The position numbers and the translations under genes are program-made. From contig NZ_NBZW01000002.1 of NCBI RefSeq assembly GCF_002379085.1, positions 1 to 64,000 of the forward strand: DNA of 64,000 nucleotides, given 5' to 3'. The stretch is from Polaromonas sp. AET17H-212. GTDB lineage: Bacteria; Pseudomonadota; Gammaproteobacteria; Burkholderiales; Burkholderiaceae_C. The notes below the pieces were generated by a model, which did no database searches, was not told the DNA's origin, and worked only from the letters and a program-made list of their open reading frames with translations. This document shows positions 32,991-44,000 of the stretch, piece after piece. Positions within the stretch are counted from its first letter, which is position 1, and every line of letters starts with the position of its first letter.

Positions 32991-35900
32991 ATGGACACCC
33001 CGGCCGCTCCGCTGCCCCTGCCTGCGCAGGCGGTGCCGCCCTGGGCGCCTGCGCCGCTGCCGGCCGGGGAGGCCGAGGCGCCGGTGCAGCGCATCATCAA
33101 GGTCAGGCGCGACTACAACAGCTGGGTCGCCAGCGAAACCATGGAAGACTACGCGCTGCGTTTCACGCCGCAGCGCTTTCGCCGGTGGTCCGAGTGGCGG
33201 GTCGCCAACACCGCGTTTGGCGCGGCTTCCTTCCTGATCCTGGAAGCGGTGGGTGCCACCCTGCTGGTGAAATACGGCTTCACCAACGCTTTCTGGGCCA
33301 TCGTCGCCACCGGCCTCATCATCTTCATGGCCGGCCTGCCGATCAGCGTTTACGCCGCCCGCTACGGCGTGGACATGGACCTGCTGACGCGCGGCGCCGG
33401 CTTCGGCTACATCGGCTCGACCCTGACCTCGCTGATCTACGCGTCCTTCACCTTCATTTTTTTTGCGCTGGAGGCGGCGGTGATGGCCTATGCGCTGGAA
33501 CTGGCGCTGGGTATTCCGCCCAGTTGGGGTTACCTGATTTGCGCGCTGGTGGTGATTCCCCTGGTCACCCACGGGGTGTCGGCCATCAGCCGGCTGCAGG
33601 TCTGGACGCAGCCGCTCTGGCTGATCATGCTGGTGGTGCCGTTTGTGTATGTTCTGGTGCGTGATCCCGGTGCCTTCGCCGGAATAACGCACTACAAAGG
33701 TGAAAGAGGCACGAGTTCAGGGTTCGATTTGCACTTGTTTGGTGCCGCCCTGACGGTCGGCATCGCGCTGATCACGCAAATGGGCGAGCAGGCCGACTAC
33801 CTGCGTTTCATGCCGGTGCGCACGGCGGCCAACCGCCGCCGCTGGTGGGCCGGCGTGCTGGCCGGAGGACCGGGCTGGGTGCTGCTCGGCGTGGTCAAGA
33901 TGCTGGGCGGCGCCTTTCTGGCCTACCTGGCGATCCAGCACATGGTGCCGCTGGAGCGCGCGGTCGACCCGAACCAGATGTACCTGGCGGCTTATGAATA
34001 CGTGTTTCCGCATTACGATTGGGCCGTGGCCGCCACCGCGCTGTTCGTGGTGATCTCGCAGCTCAAGATCAATGTGACCAACGCCTACGCGGGCTCGCTG
34101 GCCTGGTCCAATTTCTTTTCGCGCCTGACGCACAGCCACCCGGGTCGTGTGGTCTGGGTGGTGTTCAACACGCTGATTGCCTTCATGCTGATGGAGATGA
34201 ATGTGTTCCAGGCGCTCGGCGATGTGCTGGGCCTGTACTCCAACATCGCGATCGCCTGGATGATGGCGGTGGTGGCCGACCTGGTCATCAACAAGCCGCT
34301 GGGCCTGTCGCCCAAGGGCATCGAGTTCAAGCGCGCGCACCTCTACGACATCAACCCAGTCGGTGTGGGGGCGATGGCGCTGGCCTCGCTGCTGTCGGTC
34401 ACCGCGCATCTGGGCCTGTTCGGCCCGCTGGCCCAGGCTTTTTCTGCGGTCATTGCGCTGGGCACGGCTTTCATCACCTCGCCGCTGATTGCCTGGGCCA
34501 CGCAAGGGCGCTATTACATTGCCCGCCAGGGCGAAGCGCCGGGGGCCGATGCCCAGGGCCATTCCACACCCTGTGCACTCAAGCGCTGCGTGATCTGCGA
34601 GCGCGACTACGAAGGCCCGGACATGGCGCATTGCCCGGCCTACCAGGGGCCCATCTGTTCGCTGTGCTGCACACTGGACGCGCGTTGCGGCGATCTGTGC
34701 AAGCCGCAGGCCAGCCTGTCGGCGCAATGGTCGGCCACCCTGCGCTGGCTGTTGCCGCGCCGCATCTGGCCGTACCTGGACACCGGGCTCGGGCACTTCC
34801 TGCTGCTGATGCTGGTCATCGTGCCGCTGCTGGCGAGCGTGTTCGGCCTGCTGTACCACCAGGAAATGCGCGCCTTGCTGGACCTGCAGGCCGCCTCCGA
34901 ATCGGCGCTGCGCTCCGGCTTCCTGAAGGCCTACATGGCGCTGCTGGTGATCGCCGGCTTAGTGGCCTGGTGGCTGGTGCTGGCGCACAAGAGCCGGCAG
35001 GTGGCGCAGGAAGAGTCGAACCGCCAGACCCATCTGTTGATGAAGGAAATCGAGTCGCACCGCCAGACCGACGAGGCGCTGCAGCAGGCCAAACGGGTGG
35101 CCGACCTGGCCAACCAGGCCAAGAGCCGCTACATCAGCGCGATCAGCCATGAACTGCGCACGCCGCTCAACAGCATCCTGGGGTATGCGCAGCTGATGGG
35201 CGAAGACACGTCGATTCCGCTGCACCGCCAGCAGGCGGTGGGCGTGATCAAGCGCGGCGGCGAACACCTGCTCTCGCTGATCGAAGGCACGCTGGACATT
35301 GCGCGCATCGAAAGCGGCAAACTCACGCTCAACGTCAAACCCATGCACTTCACCGACTTTGTGCAGGAGATGACCGGCATGTTCGAACTCGAGGCCCAGG
35401 CCAAGGGCCTGTCCTTTCACTTCGAGTCCGAAGGCACGCTGCCGGTGGTGGTGCGCGCCGATGAAAAACGTGTGCGCCAGATCCTGATCAACCTGCTGGG
35501 CAACGCCGTCAAGTTCACGGCCCGGGGGCGCATCAGCCTGCGGCTGAAATACGCGCGCGAGATGGCCAGCATCGAGATCGAGGACACCGGCCCCGGCCTG
35601 TCGGCGCAGGAGATCGAGCGCATTTTCGAACCCTTCACGCGGGCGGCCACACCCGGTCCTGCGGCGCCCGGCGCGGGCCTGGGCCTGACGATTGCCAAGA
35701 TGCTGACCGACCTGATGGGCGGCGAACTCACGGTGGCCAGCACGCCCGATGTCGGCTCGGTGTTTCGTGTCAAGCTGTTCTTGCCCGAGGTGCGGCTGGC
35801 GCCCGGTGCGGCGCTGCCGGCGCCGTCGTCGCGCGCGCACAAGGCGCGTTACGGCTACGCCGGCCCGCGCCGGCGCGTGCTGGTGGTGGACAACGAGGAG

Positions 35901-36488
35901 GCCGACCGCGAGCTGCTGGTCAATGTGCTGCAGCCGCTGGGTTTCGAGATACGCACGGCCGCCAGCGGCCATGACTGCCTGGACCTGTTGGCCGCCGGCT
36001 ACCGGCCCGAGATCATCCTGATGGACCTGGCCATGCCGGGCATCGACGGCTGGGAAACGCTGCGCCGCGTGCGTGCCGCGGGCCATGCCGGGATTCACCT
36101 GGCCATCGTGTCGGCCAACGCCTTCGACAAGGGGCTGGACAACGATGTGGGCATCCGCCTGGAGGACTTTATCCTCAAGCCGGTGCGCCACAGCGAGCTG
36201 CTGGACTGGCTGGAGCGGCGCCTGGCGCTGGTCTGGCTGGAAGCGCCGTTGCCGGCCCCGGCGGCACCGCCCGCTCCTACGCTGCCGCGCATCTACCCGC
36301 CGGCGGCGCAGCTTGACGCCTTGCGCGAGGTGGTCAACCTCGGCTATTTTCGCGGCATCATGAACACCCTGGACGAGATCGAGAAATCACAGCCGCAAAG
36401 CGCCGGGTTTGCCGCCGAGATGCGTGGCCTGGCGCGCCAGTTCCAGTTCGAGACCATGAGCCAGCAGCTCCGCCAGGTGCCGACATGA
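32991..36488 (+). CDS. NCS1-type permease fused to a hybrid histidine kinase
   Basis: A 1165-residue membrane sensor. Residues ~30-510 form an NCS1 nucleobase/cation symporter-like domain with the GxGxxYIGS-type region ([16 protein letters not shown]) and about 12 hydrophobic helices. A Cys-rich patch follows at ~530-568 (CVICERDY...CSLCC...CGDLC), possibly metal-binding. Two more membrane helices lead to a kinase core: HisKA with phospho-acceptor His720 ([16 protein letters not shown]), HATPase with N/G boxes, and a C-terminal receiver with Asp1012 (ILMDLAMPG). A transporter acting as the sensor of its own ligand is known for CbrA-type (SLC5) proteins; here the fold suggests purine, pyrimidine, hydantoin or allantoin-like ligands. 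Its stop overlaps the downstream regulator (ATGA). No Shine-Dalgarno is evident. Confidence 0.9.
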   Translation: MDTPAAPLPLPAQAVPPWAPAPLPAGEAEAPVQRIIKVRRDYNSWVASETMEDYALRFTPQRFRRWSEWRVANTAFGAASFLILEAVGATLLVKYGFTNAFWAIVATGLIIFMAGLPISVYAARYGVDMDLLTRGAGFGYIGSTLTSLIYASFTFIFFALEAAVMAYALELALGIPPSWGYLICALVVIPLVTHGVSAISRLQVWTQPLWLIMLVVPFVYVLVRDPGAFAGITHYKGERGTSSGFDLHLFGAALTVGIALITQMGEQADYLRFMPVRTAANRRRWWAGVLAGGPGWVLLGVVKMLGGAFLAYLAIQHMVPLERAVDPNQMYLAAYEYVFPHYDWAVAATALFVVISQLKINVTNAYAGSLAWSNFFSRLTHSHPGRVVWVVFNTLIAFMLMEMNVFQALGDVLGLYSNIAIAWMMAVVADLVINKPLGLSPKGIEFKRAHLYDINPVGVGAMALASLLSVTAHLGLFGPLAQAFSAVIALGTAFITSPLIAWATQGRYYIARQGEAPGADAQGHSTPCALKRCVICERDYEGPDMAHCPAYQGPICSLCCTLDARCGDLCKPQASLSAQWSATLRWLLPRRIWPYLDTGLGHFLLLMLVIVPLLASVFGLLYHQEMRALLDLQAASESALRSGFLKAYMALLVIAGLVAWWLVLAHKSRQVAQEESNRQTHLLMKEIESHRQTDEALQQAKRVADLANQAKSRYISAISHELRTPLNSILGYAQLMGEDTSIPLHRQQAVGVIKRGGEHLLSLIEGTLDIARIESGKLTLNVKPMHFTDFVQEMTGMFELEAQAKGLSFHFESEGTLPVVVRADEKRVRQILINLLGNAVKFTARGRISLRLKYAREMASIEIEDTGPGLSAQEIERIFEPFTRAATPGPAAPGAGLGLTIAKMLTDLMGGELTVASTPDVGSVFRVKLFLPEVRLAPGAALPAPSSRAHKARYGYAGPRRRVLVVDNEEADRELLVNVLQPLGFEIRTAASGHDCLDLLAAGYRPEIILMDLAMPGIDGWETLRRVRAAGHAGIHLAIVSANAFDKGLDNDVGIRLEDFILKPVRHSELLDWLERRLALVWLEAPLPAPAAPPAPTLPRIYPPAAQLDALREVVNLGYFRGIMNTLDEIEKSQPQSAGFAAEMRGLARQFQFETMSQQLRQVPT

Positions 36489-37456
36489 GCGACCGCACCC
36501 TCGCGCAGACGCTGGACCGCGCCAACAGCGACGTGGTGCTGATCGTCGACGACGTGCCGGACAACCTGTCGGTGCTGCACGACGCGCTCGATGAATCAGG
36601 CTACACCGTGCTGGTGGCCACCCACGGCGAGGCCGCCTTGCAGCGTGCCGCCCAGGCCCTGCCCGACATCGTGCTGCTCGACGCGATGATGCCGGGCATG
36701 GATGGCTTCGAGGTGGCCAAGCGCCTGAAGGCCGATGCCCGCACCGCGCACATTCCCATCATCTTCATGACCGGGCTGACCGAGACCGAATACCTGGTCG
36801 CCGCGCTGGAATCGGGCGGCGTCGACTATGTGACCAAACCGATCAAGCCCAAGGAAGTGCTGGCGCGCATCGGTGTGCACCTGCAGAGCGCGCGCGAAAA
36901 GCGCCAGGCGCGCAACGCCCTGGACGCCTTTGGCTACGCCACCATCACGGTGCGCGCCAGTGACGGCAGGCTGATGTGGCAGACGCCATTGGCGCGCGAG
37001 CTGCTGCAGCAGTATTACGGCACCAGCGCGCCGCAGACGCCCGAGCCGGTGCAGAACTGGCTGCGCCGCCATCTGGCCGATGCCGAACGCCAGATCGAGC
37101 CGCCGCGCCTGACCTGCCCGAGCCCGGCGCCCGGCGCGCGGCGTCTGACCTTTCGCCTGCACCAGCAAACCGGAGACGACGACTGGCTGATCATCATGCG
37201 CGAGGAGTCCGATGAATCCGTGATCCAGGCCATGAGCCTGAGCTTCAAACTCACGGCGCGCGAGGCCGAGGTGCTGTATTGGGTGGTCAAGGGCAAGATC
37301 AACCGGGATATCGGCGACATCCTGGGCACCAGCCCGATGACGGTGAAAAAACACCTGGAGCGGGTGTTTGCCAAACTCGGGGTCGAAACCCGCACCGCGG
37401 CGGCCGGCATGGCCATGAGCCGGATCCGGCTGCTGCACCCGCAGTTTGAAGACTGA
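36485..37456 (+). CDS. LuxR/NarL-type response regulator with receiver domain
   Basis: A 323-residue regulator. An N-terminal receiver domain has acidic residues VDDVPD (21-26), phospho-acceptor Asp66 (VLLDAMMPGMDGF) and Lys in VTKPIKPKE. A middle region of ~100 residues with YATITVRASDGRLMWQTPLA resembles a PAS-like segment. The C-terminal 65 residues form a LuxR-type helix-turn-helix (LTAREAEVLYWVVKGKINRD, GTSPMTVKKHLERVFAKLGV). Translational overlap with the permease-kinase gene makes this its cognate regulator. Targets are unknown; nearby urease or urea-transport genes are natural candidates. Confidence 0.93.
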   Translation: MSDRTLAQTLDRANSDVVLIVDDVPDNLSVLHDALDESGYTVLVATHGEAALQRAAQALPDIVLLDAMMPGMDGFEVAKRLKADARTAHIPIIFMTGLTETEYLVAALESGGVDYVTKPIKPKEVLARIGVHLQSAREKRQARNALDAFGYATITVRASDGRLMWQTPLARELLQQYYGTSAPQTPEPVQNWLRRHLADAERQIEPPRLTCPSPAPGARRLTFRLHQQTGDDDWLIIMREESDESVIQAMSLSFKLTAREAEVLYWVVKGKINRDIGDILGTSPMTVKKHLERVFAKLGVETRTAAAGMAMSRIRLLHPQFED

Positions 37457-37936
37457 GTCGCCCCCACGGTTGTTCACTGCGTGTAACTCCCTGCCCCAGG
37501 AGGGCCGCTGCGCCTGCGGCCCGGCAAAGCCGGTTCCGCGGCCCCGGCTGGTCGGGAGAAGATCCTCCCACTCATGTTGGTGTGCGGCCCTTGGGCTGGC
37601 TTTGTGCATGCAGGCGTGGTAACGGTTACAATACGTGATTCGGTAAAGCATCAGCTTTTTACATCGAAGCCCCCTTACCACGCGGCTTCCTTCTCAAATG
37701 CGGCGCTTCCAAGAGCCCGAATTCACAGTGTTTTCAGTGCCCCTACAGCGCTGAACCCTCTCAAACACTGTTCCATTTCCGGCGAGCACCTCCCCCAACG
37801 GTGCCCACGCAAGGCTCAACCAGCCAGTCCTTTATGTTGTAAAGCCTGGCGGTCAGGACCCGAACACGCGCGGGCTTGCTTGCAAGCCGTTATTTCCTTA
37901 TTTATCAAGCCGGGAAAAATACCCGGCACGGATTTT
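37457..37936 (+). other. Long leader/gene-free region before the 79-residue ORF
   Basis: About 480 bp without a supportable gene. A possible -10 TACAAT near 37628 follows a TTGTGC with 19-bp spacing, which would give a leader of about 300 nt. A hairpin (37909-37914 paired with 37922-37927) sits 9 nt before the next start codon and could influence its translation. A GC-rich inverted repeat near 37505-37525 follows the regulator gene but lacks a T run. Confidence 0.35.
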
Positions 37937-38176
37937 ATGAACATCGATCACACCAACATCGCGGTGGGCAAGTACCTTGTCTCGCCGCTCGCCAAACCGC
38001 AGGGCGAAGGCCTTTACGCGGCGTCGGTCTCCATCCGCTCCGGGCGCGGCAGTGCCACGCACGACCGCGTGCTGCGGTTCAACGGGCTTTTTGACAGCGC
38101 GGCTGGTGCCGTGCATTACGCTACCGAACACGCGCTGGGCTGGATTCACGAGCGCACGTCGCCGGTTTGCGCCTGA
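37937..38176 (+). CDS. Conserved small protein of unknown function upstream of infA
   Basis: A 79-residue soluble protein, MNIDHTNIAVGKYLVSPLAK at its start, with a conserved-looking central segment ASVSIRSGRGSATHDRVLRF and AVHYATEHALGWI near the end. No signal peptide, membrane helix or known motif is seen. I recall similar short proteins in Burkholderiales, often without a name. It lies 60 bp before infA on the same strand and behind a long leader with a hairpin close to the start codon. Co-transcription with infA is likely. Confidence 0.75.
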   Translation: MNIDHTNIAVGKYLVSPLAKPQGEGLYAASVSIRSGRGSATHDRVLRFNGLFDSAAGAVHYATEHALGWIHERTSPVCA

Positions 38177-38236
38177 CAGGCTCAGCCCGATCGCCTGCAC
38201 CACAGATTATTTTCAAATTCGCAAGGAGTTTTCATC

Positions 38237-38488
38237 ATGGCCAAAGAAGAACTGATTGAAATGCACGGACTGGTCAACGAAGTGCTGCCGGACTCGCGCT
38301 TTCGCGTGACGCTGGACAACGGCCACAAGCTGGTGGCTTACACCTCCGGCAAGATGCGCAAGAACCACATCCGCATTCTGGCGGGCGACCAGGTGTCGCT
38401 GGAACTGTCGCCTTACGACCTGAGCAAGGGCCGCATCACGTTCCGGCACATTGCCGGCCGCGGCCCAGGCCCTTCGCGCAGCCACTAA
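38237..38488 (+). CDS. infA: Translation initiation factor IF-1 (second-copy type)
   Basis: IF-1 occupies the ribosomal A site during initiation. The 83-residue S1/OB-fold protein begins [20 protein letters not shown] and has [30 protein letters not shown], the family core. A strong AAGGAG ribosome binding site precedes it. The location outside the ribosomal protein operon and its own C-terminal extension ([14 protein letters not shown]) suggest the additional IF-1 copy found in many Burkholderiales; the primary copy would lie elsewhere. A T9 run follows the stop, without a clear hairpin. Confidence 0.92.
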   Translation: MAKEELIEMHGLVNEVLPDSRFRVTLDNGHKLVAYTSGKMRKNHIRILAGDQVSLELSPYDLSKGRITFRHIAGRGPGPSRSH

Positions 38489-38500
38489 GTTTTTTTTTAG

Positions 38501-38560
38501 ATCATATTGGCCGCCAGCCCTTGAGGGGCGGGCGCCAACAGCTATTTTATTGATAGCAGT
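38501..38560 (-). repeat. Dispersed intergenic repeat, copy 3
   Basis: On the minus strand CTGCTATCAATAAAATAGCT leads to TTGGCGCCCGCCCC and GGGCTGGCGGCCAATATG. It closely matches copy 1 (10634-10684) and fills the space between the convergent infA and DUF502 genes. Confidence 0.75.
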
Positions 38561-38571
38561 CAGAAGCCGGC

Positions 38572-39183
38572 TCAAGGCCGGGGCGCGTTGTCCGCAGAAC
38601 TCGGCGGCCGCGCCATCCATGCGAACATCGACGAGCGCATCGCTTCCTCAACCGTCATCGCTATCGGTTGCACCCATTCGACAGGCACAAAGACGGTGTA
38701 GCCGCCAATCATGTAGCCCATCGGCAGATACACCGCCACCCGTTCCCCCGGCAAAAAGCCCGCGGGCAGATCCGCAAAACTGCGGCGCGTGATCAACCCC
38801 ACAATTTCGAGACCGTTGTCCGGCATGCGCAGGATCACCACGCTTTGTTCGCCCTGCTTGCCCGTCGGTGAAAAGTAGTCGGCAAAACTCTTGAGCGACG
38901 AGTAAATGCTTTTGACAACCGGCAGGTTGGTGAACGGCAGCTCGACCAACAGCAACGCCTTGCGCACGCGCGGGTTGGACACCAGGTAGCCAATCAGCAC
39001 AATGCCCAGCATGCCGACCACCAGCCCCATGCCCGGAATGTAGAAGTCGCCGAACAGCGGCCGCAGGATCCACAGCGCCACAGTTTCCATCCATGCCAGC
39101 ATGACGAAGAGCAGGTACAGGGTCAGGGCCAGCGGCAGGATGGTGATCAGTCCGCGGAAGAAATATTTGGAGAGCTTTTTCAT
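38572..39183 (-). CDS. DUF502 family inner-membrane protein
   Basis: A 203-residue membrane protein, MKKLSKYFFRGLITILPLAL at its start, with two N-terminal transmembrane helices (residues 8-35 and 48-82) and a soluble C-terminal domain. Family features are TNLPVVKSIYSSLKSFADYF, GLITRRSFADLPAG and VFVPVEWVQPIAMTVEEAM. DUF502 members are widespread and lack a settled function. A longer start would add non-conserved residues; the ATG at 39183 is the normal start. Confidence 0.9.
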   Translation of the reverse strand: MKKLSKYFFRGLITILPLALTLYLLFVMLAWMETVALWILRPLFGDFYIPGMGLVVGMLGIVLIGYLVSNPRVRKALLLVELPFTNLPVVKSIYSSLKSFADYFSPTGKQGEQSVVILRMPDNGLEIVGLITRRSFADLPAGFLPGERVAVYLPMGYMIGGYTVFVPVEWVQPIAMTVEEAMRSSMFAWMARPPSSADNAPRP

Positions 39184-39391
39184 GGTGGCTTCAAAAAGGA
39201 AAGTCTGGCCGGGCAGGGTAGTGAGCAAGGCCCCAATATACCGAAGCTCTGAGGCATGTGTCCCGCGCCCGGGTGTGCTGTTCAACGCGGCAATGTAGGT
39301 CTGGCCCTACCTTTGTTGGGGTCCGCTTCCGGCACTCGCGGCGGCGAGAGGTGTTTATCTTTGTGTTTCTTGCTTAACAAGGAGAAATCAC

Positions 39392-39466
39392 ATGCCCATC
39401 ATTGCCTGGTTACTCGGTGTGCCGATCAGCGTCATCCTCCTCTTGATGTTGTTCGGCGTTTTTTAA
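39392..39466 (+). CDS. 24-residue hydrophobic peptide
   Basis: ATG at 39392 is preceded by AAGGAG at ideal spacing and opens a 24-codon frame, MPIIAWLLGVPISVILLLML then FGVF, almost entirely hydrophobic: one short transmembrane helix. Very similar peptides occur in Burkholderiales, but I have no name or function for them. It lies 16 bp before another small ORF, probably in one transcript. Confidence 0.65.
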   Translation: MPIIAWLLGVPISVILLLMLFGVF

Positions 39467-39482
39467 ATCCGGGAGGTACTTC

Positions 39483-39743
39483 ATGCTTCGTAAGCTGCTT
39501 GTTTTCGCCATCACCTCCGGTCTGGCGGCCAGGCTTTATCGCCGCTATGCCAGCAGGCGCAGCCCGCCTGTGACGCCGGTCCGGCCAGCGGCGACGCGGC
39601 GCCGGCGCGCTGGCGCGTCCGCAGCGATCAGGTCTGAGGCCTGGCTCCGGCTTGCCGGGTCGAGTCGGGGCAGGTCTCACCTGGCCTTCCACTGCCGGCC
39701 GGCGATCACTCCATTTTTGACACGGGCCCAAAGCAGGCCTTGA
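39483..39743 (+). CDS. Small basic protein, possible
   Basis: An 86-residue frame with a GGGAGG ribosome binding site 6 nt before the ATG. The first ~28 residues (MLRKLLVFAITSGLAARLYR ...) look like a small helical membrane-associated protein as found behind the 24-residue peptide in related genomes. The Arg/Pro/Ala-rich remainder looks random, and the end overlaps the convergent gene by 38 bp, so the true stop may have been lost by frameshift. Confidence 0.45.
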   Translation: MLRKLLVFAITSGLAARLYRRYASRRSPPVTPVRPAATRRRRAGASAAIRSEAWLRLAGSSRGRSHLAFHCRPAITPFLTRAQSRP

Positions 39744-40167
39744 GTGACGCCTTTTCGCAGACCAGCATCTTGTTGCGTTGCGGGTTGAACTGGATGAAGC
39801 GGGTGATCTGTTCACCCGGCCCTTCCAGCAGCGCCCCGGAGCAGTCCTTCTTGTCGTTTTGCCGGACCACGGTCTCCACCAGCTTGTAGAAACCGCTGGC
39901 GTCGGCCACTTTCGCGACCTCGTATGTTTTTTCGGCCACTTCCTGCCCGCTGGTGCTGAGCACCGTGCGGTTGCTGCGGTAATGCCACGTCTCGGTGCAA
40001 CTGCCGCCGAACAGCGACCAGGACCAGGTGCCCGTCAGGGGGTGGGCGTTCGCCGGTGCGGGTTCGCCGGCAGCCTGCAGCAGGGGCGCGGTGATCAGCA
40101 GGCAGGTAATGAAAAGCAGCTTTTGCAATCGGGACTTCCTCAGAGGCAAGGGTGGGAGGGGGCGCAA
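39706..40167 (-). CDS. Secreted protein of unknown function
   Basis: A 153-residue protein with an N-terminal signal (basic RKSRLQK then [18 protein letters not shown]) and a small beta-rich domain: [38 protein letters not shown] and [17 protein letters not shown]. It has four Cys in the mature part, which may form disulfides. The pattern resembles small lipocalin-like periplasmic proteins, but I cannot name a family. It is transcribed away from creA. Confidence 0.7.
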   Translation of the reverse strand: MRPLPPLPLRKSRLQKLLFITCLLITAPLLQAAGEPAPANAHPLTGTWSWSLFGGSCTETWHYRSNRTVLSTSGQEVAEKTYEVAKVADASGFYKLVETVVRQNDKKDCSGALLEGPGEQITRFIQFNPQRNKMLVCEKASLKACFGPVSKME

Positions 40168-40285
40168 GGGCCAATGCTACTCCCTGGCAGCCTGGCCCTG
40201 GTCACCCGGGCGCCGGCCGGACAGCCCGCGCCGCCACGGAGGGGGCGTGGCTATAGTCGGGGATGTTCACGCTGAAGGAAATCCC

Positions 40286-40765
40286 ATGAAGAAGTCCACC
40301 CTGTCCGTCCTGTCCGCGTTGTTGCTCGGCATCTTCTCACCCGTCCAGGCTCAGGGCATTGGCGAGGTGGATACCGTGTTCAAGTTCATCGGGCCCGATC
40401 ACAAGATCGTGGTCGATGCCCACGATGACCCCAAGGTCAGGGGTGTCACCTGTTACGTTTCGCGGGCCAAAACCGGCGGCATCAAGGGGGCCGTGGGTTT
40501 GGCCGAGGACAAGTCGGAGGCCTCCATTGATTGCCGCCAGGTGGGGCCGGTTTCGTTTGTCAAATCGCTGCCGCAGCAGGAAGAGGTTTTCAGCGAGAGG
40601 ATATCGCTGGTCTTCAAGAAGATACGGATTGTGCGCATGGTCGATGTCGCCCGCAACACCCTGGTGTACCTGACGTACTCGGACCGGGTGATTGAAGGCT
40701 CGCCGCAAAACAGCGTCGCGGCGGTTCCGGTTGATCGCGCCATGAAGATTCCGCTGCAGCCTTGA
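40286..40765 (+). CDS. creA: CreA family protein
   Basis: A 159-residue secreted protein of the CreA family, whose function is not established. It has a signal peptide ([23 protein letters not shown]), then the family core: [55 protein letters not shown] with two conserved Cys, KIRIVRMVD and [15 protein letters not shown]. The ATG at 40286 follows GAAGGA. It is a single gene. Confidence 0.9.
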   Translation: MKKSTLSVLSALLLGIFSPVQAQGIGEVDTVFKFIGPDHKIVVDAHDDPKVRGVTCYVSRAKTGGIKGAVGLAEDKSEASIDCRQVGPVSFVKSLPQQEEVFSERISLVFKKIRIVRMVDVARNTLVYLTYSDRVIEGSPQNSVAAVPVDRAMKIPLQP

Positions 40766-41051
40766 TGCAGGAGCTGCGGGAAGGGCTTTTCCGCGAAGTC
40801 TGCGGCGGCCTTTGCGCGGCGTGGCCGACACACACCACGGACTTATCCCTATTTCAAATCCCCCGCGGAGGCGCACACTCTCCTGCACGGCTGGCACACA
40901 GCCCGCAATACGCTCAAACCTTGTAATGAAAGGCGCAGACAAGGCATGAGGAACAACTCTGTTCGTGAACCAATGGTTATCCGGTCGCACCGGCGGCGCG
41001 GGGCGCGCCAGCTTGCCTGCAGCAGGCTGCTGGCCACCCTGAGGCTCCGGC

Positions 41052-44000
41052 GTGAAGGGTAACGCAGACCTTGCCGAAGAAAACCGTCGCCTAAAGGCGC
41101 GGCTGCTTGAACTTGAAAGCGCCCACGACCTGCTGAATCGGGCGCTTGCCGAACAAAAGCGCGAGGCCGATTTACTCAGGAGCAGCGCGCAGGGATTGCG
41201 CGATCTGGCCACGATCTCGGCGGACTGGTACTGGGAACAGGATGCGGCGTATCGCTTCGTCAGGTTTTCCGGCGAGCAGGCGGCCGTTGAGCTCGATATT
41301 GAACGGGACAATCACATCGGAAAGTGCCGTTGGGAGCTTGCCGGTGCGGTGCCTCTCAGTGGGTCCTGGGAGGCGCACCGCGCCTTGCTGGATGCCCATC
41401 AGCCGTTCCGGAATTTCGAATACATGCGCAAGCTCGGCGACGCACTGCCGCACTACCTATCGGTCAGTGGCATCCCGGTCTTTGACGAGCAGAACCGCTT
41501 CCTCGGTTATCGGGGGACGGTGCACGACATCAGCGCGATCAAGCGCTCGGAGGAAGCCGAGCGGCAAGCCGCCGGCTTTCTCGATGAAGTGGTTGACAAC
41601 CTTCCTATCGCCTTCCAACTGAAGTCCGTGCAGGACGGGTTCCGGATAGTGGGCTGGAACAAGGCGGCCGAGGCTTTGTACGGGGTGACCCGCGAAGAGG
41701 CGATGGGCCGCACGGTGCACGCCCTCTGGCCTAAAGAGGATGCAGACCGCATGCACGCCGCCGACCTGGAGCTGATCGCCGCGGGCGTCATGCAGGACCT
41801 GCCCGACCGTCTGGCCGCGACAAGACACCGCGGTGCCATCCGCATTCACATGCGCAAGGTCCCGCTGAAGGACGCCAGCGGCGCCGTCACCCATATCCTG
41901 GTCACCAGCGGGGACGTCACGGGACGTCTTGCCGCCGAGGCCCGCCTGCGCTACAGCCAGGAACGTTTTCGCAGCCTGACCCAGCTTTCCTCCGACTGGT
42001 ACTGGGAACTGGACGACCAGTTCCGCTTCACCCGGATGTCCAGCGGCGCGACCCGCTTTGGCAGGCTACCCGCCGATGCGGGAGGCCAGGCCCAGATCAG
42101 CGACTACATCGGCAGGAGGCGCTGGGACATTGACGACAACCCGCGCAACAAGGCGGCCTGGAAGGTGCATCGTGCGCAGCTGGAAAACCATGAAACCTTC
42201 CGCGATTTCGAATACGAACGCGTGGACCTGGACGGCCAGCACATCTTTTTCTCCATCAGCGGTGAGCCTGTGGTTGACATGGACGGGAAGTTCAAGGGCT
42301 ACCGCGGCGTGGGCACCGACATCACCGCCCGCAAGCAGACTGAAGCTGCGCTGGTGGCCAGTGAAGCCCGCTTTCGCAGCGTGGTTGGTGCGCTGGCCGA
42401 AGGTATCATCATGCGCGATGCCGAGGGACGCATCTTCGACTGCAATGCCAGTGCCGAGCGCATTCTTGGCCTGACTCTGGCCCAGATGAGAGGGGAGACG
42501 CTACTCGGGCCGACATGGCAGACGCTGCGCGAAGACGGTTCGTTGATGACCGAGGACGAACGGCCCAGTATGGTGGCCAGGCGCACGGGCTTGCCGCAGT
42601 CGAACGTGGTGCTCTGTTACCGCAAGCCCGACGGCAGTGATTTGTGGGCCCTGATCAATGTGAGGCCGCTGTTTGACCGGGCCGGCGACGCTCCGTCCGG
42701 GTTTGTCAGCACCATCACCGACATCAGCAAGCGCAAGCGCGCCGAGATCGAAATTGTCCGGCTCAACGTCGACCTGGAAAACCGGGTCTCGCGCAGGACG
42801 GCCCAGCTGGAGGCGGCCAACACGGAACTGGAGGCGTTTTCCTATTCCGTGGCGCACGACCTGCGTTCCCCGCTGAGTTCCATCGACGGCTACTGTGCCT
42901 TGCTGCAAAAGGCGGTGTCGCCGCAGGCCGACGAACGCGCGGGTCACTACCTGAGCCGGATACGCGGTGGTGTGCGCCGCATGGGCGAACTCACCGACGG
43001 GCTGCTGCTGCTGGCCAAGTTGTCGCGCACCAGCCTGAACTGGCAGAGCGTGGACCTCGGTGCCGAGGCGACCCGGGTCGTCGCGCAATTGTCAGAAAGC
43101 GAGCCCGGACGCGACGTTCGGGTGACGGTCGAGCCCGGCATGCTGGCCCGGGCGGACGTCGCGCTGATCCGGCAGGTTCTTGAGAACCTGATCCGCAACG
43201 CCTGGAAGTTCAGCGCGAAAAAGACCCGCACGGAGATCGTGGTCGGCCGTGAAACCGTGGCCGACCAGCCGCCGGTGTATTTTGTCCGGGACCAGGGCGC
43301 GGGATTCGACATGGCTTACGCCGACAAGCTGTTCGGCACCTTCCAGCGCCTGCATTCGCCGGAAGAGTTTGCCGGCAGCGGCATCGGCCTGGCCACGGTC
43401 AAGCGCATCATCATTCGTCACGGCGGGCGGATCTGGGCAAGTTCCGTGTTGGGTGAGGGCAGCACGTTTTATTTCACGCTCGGAAGCGACCAGGGCCATG
43501 CCTTGCCGGGGGAAGATGTTTCCGCAGAAGACGCGGGCATTGCGCTGGCCCTTCCCCGCTCACGCCATCTGTTCAGGGACACCGGCCGGGCAGCCCGGGA
43601 TTCGGCGGGTTCACTGATCAGCAGTGACAACGATATCTTCTCCGCCGGCGACCAGCAGTTCAGCAGTGCTTTCGAACATGCGGCGATCGGCATGGCGCTG
43701 ATCGCCGTCGATTCGCGCCGGATCAAGGTCAACAGCGCTTTCTGCCAGATGCTCGGTTACTCCGAGGCCGAGATGCTGGCCCGCACCGTTCAAGACATCA
43801 CCCATCCTGAGGACGTCGAATGGGATTTGCTGCAGCGAAAAAGGGCGCTGGCCGGCGAGATTGAAACCTACCAGTGGGAAAAGCGCTATCTCCACAAGTC
43901 CGGGCGTATTGTCTGGGCCTATCTGACGTGTTCGCTGGTGCGCGACCCCGATCGCAAGCCGCTGCACTTCATTTCCCAGGTGCAGGACATCACCGAGCGA

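Noticed and set aside
38572..39285. Longer start for the DUF502 protein
   Set aside because: The extra N-terminal residues precede a normal MKK start with two membrane helices and show no conservation signal.
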